A DNA stretch of 21,323 nt from JAZNOQ01 sp045589215 (GCA_045589215.1 JAZNOQ010000092.1:1-21323); one strand, 5' to 3'; counted from the first letter of the stretch, positions 14,109-21,044 are shown. Numbers and translations: made by a program. The notes: generated by a model from the sequence alone, not told the origin.

Positions 14109-14138
14109 ATTATACCACGGATACGAGGGTCTGCGCAA
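14109..14138 (-). promoter_or_regulatory. Promoter of the DUF6062-mnmM operon
   Basis: On the minus strand, TTGCGC (14138-14133), 18 bases, TATAAT (14114-14109) with an upstream TG (TGGTATAAT, extended -10). It faces the AEC promoter, and the two start points nearly coincide. Confidence 0.7.
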
Positions 14139-14188
14139 GGGCTTTTTTGTGAATTCTTTCGCTTTTCCGAAATTTTGGAGGTCGTTCT

Positions 14189-15217
14189 TTGTTTTCTACG
14201 TTTCTGTTCGCGCTTGAAGCGGTGGCACCGCTCGTTCTTCTGATCTTCCTCGGTGTCTTTTTCAGAAAGATCGGACTTTTTACGGAGGAATTCGTCTCGA
14301 AGGGGTACAGCTTCTGCTTCCGCGTCGCGCTCCCGTGTATGCTTTTCTGTAACGTCTATTCGATCGGGGGACTTGGCGAGATCAATTTTAGGAATGTCCT
14401 CTACACGCTTTCCGTCGTGGTCGTTTGCTTCATCCTCGGCTCGCTTCTTTCGGTGCTTCTCGTGAAGGATAAGCGTCAGCGCGGCGTCATTACGCAGTGC
14501 TTCTTCCGCTCGAACTGTGCGGTGCTTGGCATTTCACTCACCGAGGCGCTCGGCGGAACGGATGCACTTCAGTGCGTTGCGATCCTGACCGCCTTTTCGA
14601 TCCCGCTCTTCAACGTCTTTGCCGTGGTCTCCCTCACCGTCTTTACCGATACGAATGAAGGGAAGAAGGGGCTTTCTGCGATCAATTGGGGGCGGATCGG
14701 CAAAAGGATCGTCACGAACCCCCTCATCATCGGCGTTTGCCTCGGACTGCTCTGTCTTGCCGTCCGCTACTTCATCCCCGTGAACGATGCGGGGGAGAAG
14801 GTCTTTCTCATTTCAAGAGAGCTATCGATCGTCTATACGGTAATTTCGAACATCTCGAAGATCGCGTCGCCGATGATGCTCCTCCTGCTCGGCGGTCAGT
14901 TTACCTTCTCGGCGGTGAAGTCGATGAAAAAACAGATCACGCTCGGTGTCCTCGGACGCGTCCTGATCTCGCCCGTCATCGCTTTCGGCGGTGCGTACCT
15001 CCTCGACCTTCTCGGCGTGATCTCGATGGGGTCTGCCGAATACGCGTCCTTCTTCGCGGTCTTCGCGTCTCCCGTGGCGGTCTCGTCCGCGATCATGGCG
15101 CGTGAGATGGGGAACGATGACACGCTTGCGGGACAGCTCGTCGTCTGGACGAGCATCGCCTCGGTCTTTACGATCTTCTTTTTCGTGATCTTCTTCCGTA
15201 CCCTTGGGATGATCTGA
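14189..15217 (+). CDS. AEC-family transporter (auxin efflux carrier superfamily)
   Basis: 342 residues with about ten membrane helices in two halves, as in the AEC/bile-acid-transporter fold. The start is TTG at 14189; GGAGGT (14177-14182) lies six bases upstream and no ATG is near. Family features seen are PLVLLIFLGVFFRKIGLF at the N-terminus, ALPCMLFCNVY in the first-half crossing helix, FFRSNCAVLGISL, and ASPVAVSSAIMAREMG in the second half. Members export or import small carboxylates such as malate; the substrate here cannot be told. The gene has its own promoter and only a weak hairpin after it. The next gene, a glucuronoyl esterase, has a separate promoter. Confidence 0.92.
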   Translation: MFSTFLFALEAVAPLVLLIFLGVFFRKIGLFTEEFVSKGYSFCFRVALPCMLFCNVYSIGGLGEINFRNVLYTLSVVVVCFILGSLLSVLLVKDKRQRGVITQCFFRSNCAVLGISLTEALGGTDALQCVAILTAFSIPLFNVFAVVSLTVFTDTNEGKKGLSAINWGRIGKRIVTNPLIIGVCLGLLCLAVRYFIPVNDAGEKVFLISRELSIVYTVISNISKIASPMMLLLLGGQFTFSAVKSMKKQITLGVLGRVLISPVIAFGGAYLLDLLGVISMGSAEYASFFAVFASPVAVSSAIMAREMGNDDTLAGQLVVWTSIASVFTIFFFVIFFRTLGMI

Positions 15218-15238
15218 TACGGTGTATTTTTGCCGTAT
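15217..15238 (+). terminator. Weak hairpin after the AEC gene
   Basis: ATACGG (15217-15222) pairs with CCGTAT (15233-15238). It has only a 6-bp stem and no T-tract, so termination is doubtful. Confidence 0.25.
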
Positions 15239-15251
15239 TTGCAATCCGAAA

Positions 15252-15284
15252 TGCCAAAAATGCTATTGCATTTCGCTTTTGGCA
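15252..15284. promoter_or_regulatory. Candidate operator of the glucuronoyl esterase gene
   Basis: Inverted repeat TGCCAAAA (15252-15259) and TTTTGGCA (15277-15284) separated by 17 bases; it brackets the -35 and enters the spacer of the promoter at 15266-15294. The position suits repression. No cognate regulator can be named. Confidence 0.4.
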
Positions 15285-15294
15285 GAGGTATAAT
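15266..15294 (+). promoter_or_regulatory. Promoter of the glucuronoyl esterase gene
   Basis: TTGCAT (15266-15271), 17 bases, TATAAT (15289-15294), 37 bases before the start codon. Confidence 0.8.
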
Positions 15295-15331
15295 GGATTT
15301 ATCTTGATGAAAACCGCAGGAGGAGCCTATC

Positions 15332-16414
15332 ATGTCTGCTATTACGTCCTTGCTGAACGAAAGAAAGCTGCCCGCACTTCTGGAATTTGCCGACGGAACG
15401 CCCGTTACGCGCGAGAATTTCGGTGAACGCCGAAGGGAGATCCTGGAGATCCTCAGCAGCGAGATCTACGGAACAGCACCCGCCGCCCCGAAGGAGGTGC
15501 GTGCGACCGTCGATACTCCGAATAAAAAGAAATACGGACACTACGGTGGGAAGGTGAGGATCTCTGATCTCACCCTGTCCTTCGATACCGATAAGGGGGA
15601 ATTTACCTTTCCCGCTGTCGAGGTCGTGCCGAAATCGGACAAGAAGCTTCCCGTACTCGTTCTTCTGAATTTCCGCCCCGACGTGCCTGACCGCGGCTTC
15701 CCGACCGAGGAGATCGCCGACGACGGCTGCGCGGTCGTGCGGATCTGTTATAAGGACGTTACCGACGACGCGAACGACGGCTTCTCAACGGGAATTGCCC
15801 CGATGTACGACCGCGAGAAATACTCGTGGGGCAAGATCCGTATGTGGGCGTTTGCCGCAAGCCGCGTGATGGATTATCTCGAGACCACGGATTACGCCGA
15901 TCTCTCGCGCGTTGCGGTGGTCGGACATTCGCGCCTCGGCAAGACCGCACTCGTTGCGGCGGCGTATGACGAGCGGTTCGCACTCGCCTGCTCGAACGAC
16001 AGCGGATGCTCGGGCGCGGCTGTCACGCGCGACAAGGTTGGGGAGAATATCAAGGCGATCACGAAAAACTTCCCGTATTGGTTCTGTGAAAAGTACCGTG
16101 ACTATGTCGAAAAGGAGCATGAATTGCCCTTTGACCAGCACTTCCTCGTCGCATCGATCGCACCGAGACGCGTGTCGATCGGATCTGCATCGGCAGATAC
16201 CTGGGCAGACCCCGTCTCCGAATATCTCACCGCCTCGGCGGCGTCTCCTGCTTGGGAGCTTCTCGGAGAGAGCGGCTTCGTACACCCTGACCGCCTGCCC
16301 GAGATTGGGGACGTCTTTATGGACGGAAGGGTCTCCTACCACCTTCGCGCGGGAAAGCATTTCTTCTCGCGTACCGATTGGCGCGTCTACCTTGACGTGA
16401 TGAAAACAATATAA
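15332..16414 (+). CDS. Glucuronoyl esterase-like alpha/beta hydrolase (CE15 family)
   Basis: 360 residues, ATG at 15332 behind AGGAGG eight bases away. CE15 enzymes cut the ester between glucuronic acid on xylan and lignin alcohols, or related uronate esters. The nucleophile motif GHSRLGKTA (Ser200) has the GxSRxGK form of CE15, followed by SNDSGCSGAA (221-230), NFPYWFCEKY (246-255) with the Trp/Phe of the uronate pocket, and DQHFLVASIAPRR (268-280). The catalytic His is probably His343 in GKHFFSRTDW. I see no signal peptide or lipobox, so the protein should be cytoplasmic, unlike most characterised CE15 enzymes. It may hydrolyse imported oligosaccharide esters. The gene is monocistronic, with its own promoter and terminator. 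Confidence 0.85.
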   Translation: MSAITSLLNERKLPALLEFADGTPVTRENFGERRREILEILSSEIYGTAPAAPKEVRATVDTPNKKKYGHYGGKVRISDLTLSFDTDKGEFTFPAVEVVPKSDKKLPVLVLLNFRPDVPDRGFPTEEIADDGCAVVRICYKDVTDDANDGFSTGIAPMYDREKYSWGKIRMWAFAASRVMDYLETTDYADLSRVAVVGHSRLGKTALVAAAYDERFALACSNDSGCSGAAVTRDKVGENIKAITKNFPYWFCEKYRDYVEKEHELPFDQHFLVASIAPRRVSIGSASADTWADPVSEYLTASAASPAWELLGESGFVHPDRLPEIGDVFMDGRVSYHLRAGKHFFSRTDWRVYLDVMKTI

Positions 16415-16421
16415 AACGCGT

Positions 16422-16457
16422 GAGCCGCTTCTTTTTATGGGGAGCGGCTCGATTTTT
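16422..16457 (+). terminator. Terminator of the glucuronoyl esterase gene
   Basis: GAGCCGCT (16422-16429) pairs with AGCGGCTC (16443-16450), followed by GATTTTT. Confidence 0.88.
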
Positions 16458-16489
16458 GCGACGCGAAAAAACTCTTTTCCTCCCCTCTC

Positions 16490-16518
16490 TTGACAAATGA
16501 AGGCGAAAATAGTATAAT
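16490..16518 (+). promoter_or_regulatory. Consensus promoter of csoR and the glycosyltransferase
   Basis: A perfect TTGACA (16490-16495), 17 bases, TATAAT (16513-16518). I looked for the GC-rich CsoR-type operator (a G/C-run dyad) around it and did not find a clear one. Confidence 0.92.
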
Positions 16519-16553
16519 AAAGTCATTATGAAGATACGGAGGAATTTTCCAAA

Positions 16554-16829
16554 GTGAGACAGTGTATGGACAGCGCAAATCTGCACAGACGGTTTGCGCG
16601 CATTATGGGACAGCTTCAGGCAATCGACCGTATGATAGATGAGGACATTCCGTGCGAGGACATTCTGTCGCAGATCAACGCCGCAAAGTCGGCACTGAAT
16701 AAGGCAGGTCAGGTCGTCCTCGAGGGACATATCAAGCATTGCGTCAAGGATGGCCTTGAGCATGGGGACGCGGACAAGACCATCGAGCAGTTTACAAAGG
16801 CGGTCGAGCGCTTCGCGAATATGCAGTAA
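16554..16829 (+). CDS. csoR: CsoR-family metal-sensing transcriptional repressor
   Basis: 91 residues, all-helical DUF156 fold. The start is GTG at 16554; GGAGG (16538-16542) is eleven bases upstream, rather far, but the next ATG (16566) is farther. The family core is NLHRRFARIMGQLQAIDRMI, then CEDILSQINAAKSAL. The Cu(I)-type ligand set is present: Cys34, His59 and Cys63 (GHIKHC, H-x3-C), which separates it from FrmR or RcnR types. CsoR tetramers repress copper export genes and release DNA on binding Cu(I). No copA, copZ or cation ATPase is adjacent; instead a glycosyltransferase follows 68 bases on with no terminator between. Targets are therefore probably elsewhere, or include its own operon. 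Confidence 0.88.
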   Translation: MRQCMDSANLHRRFARIMGQLQAIDRMIDEDIPCEDILSQINAAKSALNKAGQVVLEGHIKHCVKDGLEHGDADKTIEQFTKAVERFANMQ

Positions 16830-16897
16830 GGCAGACGGCGCACGGCGGTGAAATTCATCGGTGCGCCCTTGCCGCTTCGGTAGCAAAAGAACGTATT

Positions 16898-18064
16898 ATG
16901 AAAATTCTGATTACAACAGACCTGTTTACAACCGAAACGAACGGCGTCGTGACCTCGGTCAGAAATCTCGAAAGCGAGCTTCGCGCGAGAGGACACGAGG
17001 TGCGCGTGCTTACGCTGTCGGAAAATCGGCACAGCAGAAAAGAGGGGAACGTTTATTTTGTTCGCTCGATCCCCTTTGCCGTCTATCCGAACGTGCGGAT
17101 GCCCACGTCGTACAGACACCGCCTGATACGGGAGATCGCACGCTGGAAGCCCGACGTGATCCACAGTCAGTGCGAATTCTTCAGCCTTCGCTTCGCAAAA
17201 TACATCTCCCGCGTGACGGGTGCGCCGATCGTGCATACCTATCACACAATGTACGAGCAGTACGTGAAGTACGTCCTGCCGTCCCGCCGCCTCGGCAAAG
17301 TGGTCGTTCGCGTCCTCTCGCGGCTGTGGCTCCACCGCGCGCATACGATCATCGTCCCGACGAAGAAGATCGAGCACGTCCTGCGCGGATATAAAATGAA
17401 AAATCCGATCCGCGTGATCCCGAGCGGGATCTCGCTTGAGCAGCATAAAGTACGCATCTCCCATGAAAGGAGACAGGAGAAACGGCACGAGATCGGCATC
17501 TCGGATGACCGTACCATTCTTTTGAACCTCGGTCGCCTCGGCGCGGAGAAGAACATCGGAGAGCTTCTTCGTTTCTTCGCAGAGGCGAAGAAAAAGAACG
17601 AAGGACTTTGCTTCCTCATCGTCGGCGACGGGCCCGCGAGAGAGGAGCTTTGTAAGCTCGCAGAAACGCTCGGCGTCAAGGAGAGCGTGTTTTTTACGGG
17701 AATGGTAAAGCCCTCCGAGGTGCAGGAATATTATCAGCTCGGTGATGTGTTCGTCAGCGCATCCACGAGCGAAACGCAGGGTCTCACCTACATTGAGGCT
17801 GCCGCCAACGGTCTGCCCCTCCTTTGCCGCCATGATGAATGCCTCGACGGCGTTCTGTACGAGGGCGAGAACGGATTTTCCTTCACGGAGGAAGAGGAGT
17901 TCCTTGACCGCCTCGACCGTATGCTTTCAGAGGATGGCTTCCTCGAACGGGCGGGGAAGCGGAGTGAGGAGATCGCGCGGATATTTGATAAATCGACCTT
18001 CGGAGAAAGCGTCGATCTGCTCTACCGCGAGGTTATCGAGGACGTCAAGGGAAAGGCGAAATAA
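16898..18064 (+). CDS. GT4-family glycosyltransferase, diacylglycerol-glucosyltransferase-like
   Basis: 388 residues, GT-B fold. The ATG at 16898 gives the usual MKILITTDLFTTETNGV start with the glycine-rich acceptor loop, though the ribosome site is weak. The donor half shows VIPSGIS (173-179), LLNLGRLGAEKNI (208-220), and the catalytic EX7E motif in SETQGLTYIEAAANGLP (Glu292 and Glu300). The overall pattern, including VHTYHTMYEQYV near residue 112, resembles enzymes that add glucose to 1,2-diacylglycerol to make membrane glycolipid, a lipoteichoic acid anchor. Other GT4 acceptors cannot be excluded. It should sit on the inner membrane face. It is probably cotranscribed with csoR and ends at a strong terminator. 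Confidence 0.9.
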   Translation: MKILITTDLFTTETNGVVTSVRNLESELRARGHEVRVLTLSENRHSRKEGNVYFVRSIPFAVYPNVRMPTSYRHRLIREIARWKPDVIHSQCEFFSLRFAKYISRVTGAPIVHTYHTMYEQYVKYVLPSRRLGKVVVRVLSRLWLHRAHTIIVPTKKIEHVLRGYKMKNPIRVIPSGISLEQHKVRISHERRQEKRHEIGISDDRTILLNLGRLGAEKNIGELLRFFAEAKKKNEGLCFLIVGDGPAREELCKLAETLGVKESVFFTGMVKPSEVQEYYQLGDVFVSASTSETQGLTYIEAAANGLPLLCRHDECLDGVLYEGENGFSFTEEEEFLDRLDRMLSEDGFLERAGKRSEEIARIFDKSTFGESVDLLYREVIEDVKGKAK

Positions 18065-18081
18065 AATTACCTATATATGAG

Positions 18082-18122
18082 AAAAGGGGCTCGTCTCACC
18101 TAAGTGAGACAGCCCCTTTTTC
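18082..18122 (+). terminator. Strong terminator after the glycosyltransferase
   Basis: AAAAGGGGC (18082-18090) and GTCTCAC (18093-18099) pair with GTGAGAC (18104-18110) and GCCCCTTTT (18112-18120); the loop is CTAA and the stem is nearly perfect over 16 bp. Confidence 0.93.
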
Positions 18123-18138
18123 GTTGTAAGACGAGCAG

Positions 18139-18233
18139 CCCTCTCACCCGCTTTCGCGGGAGCTCTCCCAAAGGGAGAGCCTCTCAAAAGCCTCGCCCCA
18201 TGGGAGAGGTGTCGCCGTAGGCGACGGAGAGGG
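18139..18233. repeat. REP/MITE-like four-hairpin element, copy 2
   Basis: Stems CCCGC-TTTC-GCGGG (18147-18160), GCTCTCCC-AAA-GGGAGAGC (18162-18180), CCTCGCCC/GGGAGAGG (18191-18209, one mismatch), and GTCGCC-GTA-GGCGAC (18211-18225) followed by GGAGAGGG. It begins with CCCTCTC and ends with GAGAGGG, so the ends are inverted. It lies between convergent genes, ten bases from the GH10 stop. It is homologous in layout to 3506-3594. Confidence 0.75.
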
Positions 18234-18243
18234 TATCTTGAGC

Positions 18244-19578
18244 TTAAACCCTGATCTCGATCGGGCTTCCGCTCTTGTCGAGGGTGAGCGTGCCCGTGTA
18301 GGTCTTGCCGTCCTTCTCGACGGTGTATTCGTACTCGCCGTAGAAGCCGCGGAAGGATGCCGCCCCCGCACCGTCGGTCGTGCGTGTTTCCTTCGTCGTG
18401 AAGGTCTCGTGAATGAGACGGTGGATCGTGTCATATGCGGGCTTTTTTGACATATCGAAGCGGAGGAGGCCGCCGTAGTAAACGTTTTCACCGACCGTCA
18501 TGTCTCCGGGCTCTGCTGCGTGCGCGTAGCCGTCCGCGAGATTCCAATAGATGATCTTTTCCATCGCGGGATGCGAGAACCAGACCTTATAAAGCTTCTC
18601 GATGATGTCCGCCTGAAGCTGCTCGTCCTCGGGGTCCCACGAGTATGCGGGAATAGAGACCTCGGTGATCTCGAGAGGCTTGCCGAAGGTCGCGTAGGTG
18701 TCAAGGATCCAGAGCAGATGCTCGAGGTCGTAGAAGTGTGAGGTGAAATCCTTCTCAGGCGTTTTTTTGTTGAACATATGGTACTGCATACCGATCACGT
18801 CGATGCGGCAGCCCATCGCGAGGAGCTTCTCGATCTGCATATAGTACTGCGACCACTTGCCCGCGTGGGTGTTCCACGAAAGCGTGGAGTCCTCATTCAC
18901 GGCGATCTTGTTGTTCGGGAAGTACTTCTCCGCGAGCTTGTAGCAGAAGGGCATATAATCGTCCTCGTAGTAGAAGGGCGAGTTCGCGGTGAAGCGTCCC
19001 GACTCGTTCGTGACCTCGATCGTCGGGATCTTGTCGGCGTAACGCTCGGAGATCTCACGGTAACGCTTTTCAAGCAGGAGCTTCGTTTCTTCGATCGACT
19101 TATCGTTCAGCCATTCCGGAAAGGAGAATTTGCAGGATCCGTAAGCAAGACCGTGCTCGCGGGGCTCGATGCCGTTTTCCTCGCAGAAGCGCACGCAACG
19201 GTCGGTGGGCGGACGGCGGTACATCTTCGGGCTGTTCTCATCGTAACGGAGCAGTCCCTCCTCGGGCTCATTGGCCTTCCAATAGAAGGGAAGAGTCGCG
19301 AGATTGAAGAGCTCCTTGAAGCGATCCTTGTAGATCTCGTTCTTTTCGGGTGTTTCAAGCTCGTCGAGCATAAAAATGTTCGCACCGAAGCGGAAGGCGT
19401 GGTTCTTCAGACGGACCGAAACCGTCGCTCCCGTAACGGGCGCACCGCTTGCGTCGACGACCGAAAGGGAAGCATTTCCCTTACGGTATTTTTCGATGTC
19501 ATGCTCTACGCGCTCCTCCACCTTTTGGTAGCTTTTTTCGATCCTTTCGCGGATCGGGTATCTACTGGTCTTGATCAT
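18244..19578 (-). CDS. GH10 endo-1,4-beta-xylanase-like glycoside hydrolase
   Basis: 444 residues, ATG at 19578 with GAGG six bases upstream. An N-terminal beta-sandwich-like segment (about 35-68, ASLSVVDASGAPVTGATVSV then HAFRFGANIF) leads into the (beta/alpha)8 barrel. GH10 landmarks are FYWKANEPEEG (98-108), the acid/base Glu192 in IEVTNESGRF (usually WDVVNE), and the nucleophile Glu306 in PLEITEVSIP. WNLADG marks the barrel end, and a short C-terminal domain (SFRGFYGEYEYTV) follows. There is no signal peptide, so the enzyme appears cytoplasmic and would act on imported xylo-oligosaccharides or a related glycan. Acid/base flanks diverge from classical xylanases, so substrate is uncertain. 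It is divergent from an AraC regulator that probably controls it. Confidence 0.9.
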   Translation of the reverse strand: MIKTSRYPIRERIEKSYQKVEERVEHDIEKYRKGNASLSVVDASGAPVTGATVSVRLKNHAFRFGANIFMLDELETPEKNEIYKDRFKELFNLATLPFYWKANEPEEGLLRYDENSPKMYRRPPTDRCVRFCEENGIEPREHGLAYGSCKFSFPEWLNDKSIEETKLLLEKRYREISERYADKIPTIEVTNESGRFTANSPFYYEDDYMPFCYKLAEKYFPNNKIAVNEDSTLSWNTHAGKWSQYYMQIEKLLAMGCRIDVIGMQYHMFNKKTPEKDFTSHFYDLEHLLWILDTYATFGKPLEITEVSIPAYSWDPEDEQLQADIIEKLYKVWFSHPAMEKIIYWNLADGYAHAAEPGDMTVGENVYYGGLLRFDMSKKPAYDTIHRLIHETFTTKETRTTDGAGAASFRGFYGEYEYTVEKDGKTYTGTLTLDKSGSPIEIRV

Positions 19579-19632
19579 TGAATTCCTCGCTTTCTCCGCC
19601 TCGTGCGGGCGGTATTGCTTACCTCTGTTTCA

Positions 19633-19661
19633 ATTGTAGCAGATTTATCGCGCCCGAACAA
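19633..19661 (-). promoter_or_regulatory. Promoter of the GH10 gene
   Basis: On the minus strand, TTGTTC (19661-19656), 17 bases, TACAAT (19638-19633), about 55 bases before the start codon. Confidence 0.7.
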
Positions 19662-19694
19662 CCCGATTTTCGCGCGAAAAGGGTTGATTTTCGC
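19659..19694. promoter_or_regulatory. Shared operator between GH10 and AraC genes
   Basis: Two overlaid patterns. First, a dyad: CAACCC (19659-19664) and GGGTTG (19681-19686) flank a perfect 14-base palindrome TTTTCGCGCGAAAA (19667-19680). Second, GATTTTCGC occurs twice in direct orientation (19665-19673 and 19686-19694), 21 bases apart, which is two helical turns and typical of AraC half-sites. The region overlaps both divergent -35 boxes. Confidence 0.6.
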
Positions 19695-19712
19695 AACTGT
19701 TTGTGCTATAAT
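19684..19712 (+). promoter_or_regulatory. Promoter of the AraC-family regulator gene
   Basis: TTGATT (19684-19689), 17 bases, TATAAT (19707-19712). Its -35 lies inside the second GATTTTCGC repeat, which would allow autoregulation. Confidence 0.8.
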
Positions 19713-19737
19713 GTGAAAAATCGAACGATTACGGGGG

Positions 19738-20520
19738 GTGATCCTTACGTTACCCGAAAATATTGCGATCGAGCTGCACGATGTTTTTCTCTATTACGGT
19801 AAAATGCGGCGCGTCTATACACCCGCGCGGGACTTTTCCGTGCTTTCCCTTCGCCTTTCGGGGGAATGCGTTTTTTATCTCGGCGAAAGGGCGTGCGAGG
19901 CACCGACGGGGAGCGTGACGTACATCCCCGCAGGGCACGGCTATACGCGCGTGCCGCGGCGCGAGGAGGAGATCGCGGTCTTTCACTTTACGGTACACGG
20001 TGTGGACGCACCCGATCTCGCGGTGTACGTTCCGCAGGATAAGGAGACGTGCCGCGCACTCTTCCTTGAGGCATTGCGCCTTTTCGAGGAAAAGCCGATC
20101 GGCTACCGCTATGCGGCAACTGCCGTCTTTTACCGCATTCTCTCGCTCCTTTCGGCAGACGGAGCCCCCTCCGCGACCGCTGCCGAGGGACTTGCCGCCC
20201 GCGCCGCGAGATTGATCGGACGGAGGTTCGCAGATCCCGCGCTGTCGATCGCCGCGGTCGCCGAGACGCTTTACGTCAGCGAGGCATATCTTCGCCGCGT
20301 TTTCCACAAGGAATACGGCAAAAGCCCGAAGGCGTATCTTTCAGACGTTCGGATCGCCCACGCAGAGTCCCTGCTCGAAACGGGGTACTATTCGCAAAAG
20401 GAGGTCGCAGAGCGGTGCGGATACAGCGACGTTAAGTATTTCAGGATCGCCTTTGCTGAGAAGACGGGCGAAACACCGTCCGCATACGCGAAGCGGTGCC
20501 AAGGGGAGACTAAGATGTGA
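19738..20520 (+). CDS. AraC-family transcriptional regulator
   Basis: 260 residues if GTG 19738 is the start. The N-terminal half is a cupin-like sensor (about 25-90, with TGSVTYIPAGHGYTR); the C-terminal half is the double helix-turn-helix AraC domain (about 155-255). HTH 1 is LSIAAVAETLYVSEAYLRRVF, quoted here as LSIAAVAETLYV then SEAYLRRVF (169-189); HTH 2 is YSQKEVAERCGYSDVKYF (218-235), ending KTGETPSAYAKR. The start is uncertain: GGTGATCC at 19737-19744 matches the anti-Shine-Dalgarno extensively and overlaps the GTG itself, and the next ATG (19804) would remove residues that look genuine. As it is divergent from the GH10 gene with a shared operator, it most likely responds to a sugar and controls that gene. 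Confidence 0.9.
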   Translation: MILTLPENIAIELHDVFLYYGKMRRVYTPARDFSVLSLRLSGECVFYLGERACEAPTGSVTYIPAGHGYTRVPRREEEIAVFHFTVHGVDAPDLAVYVPQDKETCRALFLEALRLFEEKPIGYRYAATAVFYRILSLLSADGAPSATAAEGLAARAARLIGRRFADPALSIAAVAETLYVSEAYLRRVFHKEYGKSPKAYLSDVRIAHAESLLETGYYSQKEVAERCGYSDVKYFRIAFAEKTGETPSAYAKRCQGETKM

Positions 20521-20570
20521 TGCGATCCTACCATATATTATATATTATATTGTCTTGATCGGAGGTAAAA

Positions 20571-20990
20571 ATGAGTACTGAATTTCGGGAGCAGTGTAGC
20601 GATGAAGCTCCTGAGAGCGAGCAGACAAAACGTATCTTTTGCAGGAGGCGGTCGATCGTTGCGTTCGTTCTCTTCGGATTGTCGCTTCTTTCGTGGGTGT
20701 TTATCGTACTCGTGACGATGTGGTTTATGGCGGAGATGGGCACTGTGTCGCACTGGGTTATAGCTATCTTCGGGGTGTTTTATTGGGGATTTATACTTTG
20801 GCTGATTACGGGCTTTCTTACGATCACGGCGACTGCTGGAGGCGTGTTTGCGTTCAAGGCGCTGCGGCTTGCGGGACGTAGGGGACTTCGGATAGCACTG
20901 ATCGTCGCTTTTGTACTTCAAGTGATCAGCGCACTTTTGGCAGCAGCGCTATTTGCCTATTTGTGTCGGGTCTTCATTCCGCTACTGTGA
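20571..20990 (+). CDS. Small integral membrane protein of unknown function
   Basis: 139 residues, ATG at 20571 with GGAGGT just upstream. A polar N-terminus of about 28 residues is followed by about three membrane helices (residues 29-52, 60-90 and 105-135), with a basic loop (LRLAGRRGLR) between the second and third. I recognise no family motif. It follows the AraC gene by 50 bases across an AT-rich stretch (20531-20551, alternating TATAT/ATTAT) that could hold a promoter, so it may be transcribed alone or with the regulator. A T-tract terminator is not seen after it. The coding frame is credible because of the ribosome site and consistent hydrophobic pattern. Confidence 0.75.
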   Translation: MSTEFREQCSDEAPESEQTKRIFCRRRSIVAFVLFGLSLLSWVFIVLVTMWFMAEMGTVSHWVIAIFGVFYWGFILWLITGFLTITATAGGVFAFKALRLAGRRGLRIALIVAFVLQVISALLAAALFAYLCRVFIPLL

Positions 20991-21044
20991 TGCGGAGCGA
21001 TGCGAAAAATTTCGAAAAAACTCCAAAAACTTTCAAAAACCCTC

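Noticed and set aside
15217..15238. Functional terminator after the AEC gene
   Set aside because: A 6-bp stem without a T-tract is too weak to claim; it is listed only at low confidence.
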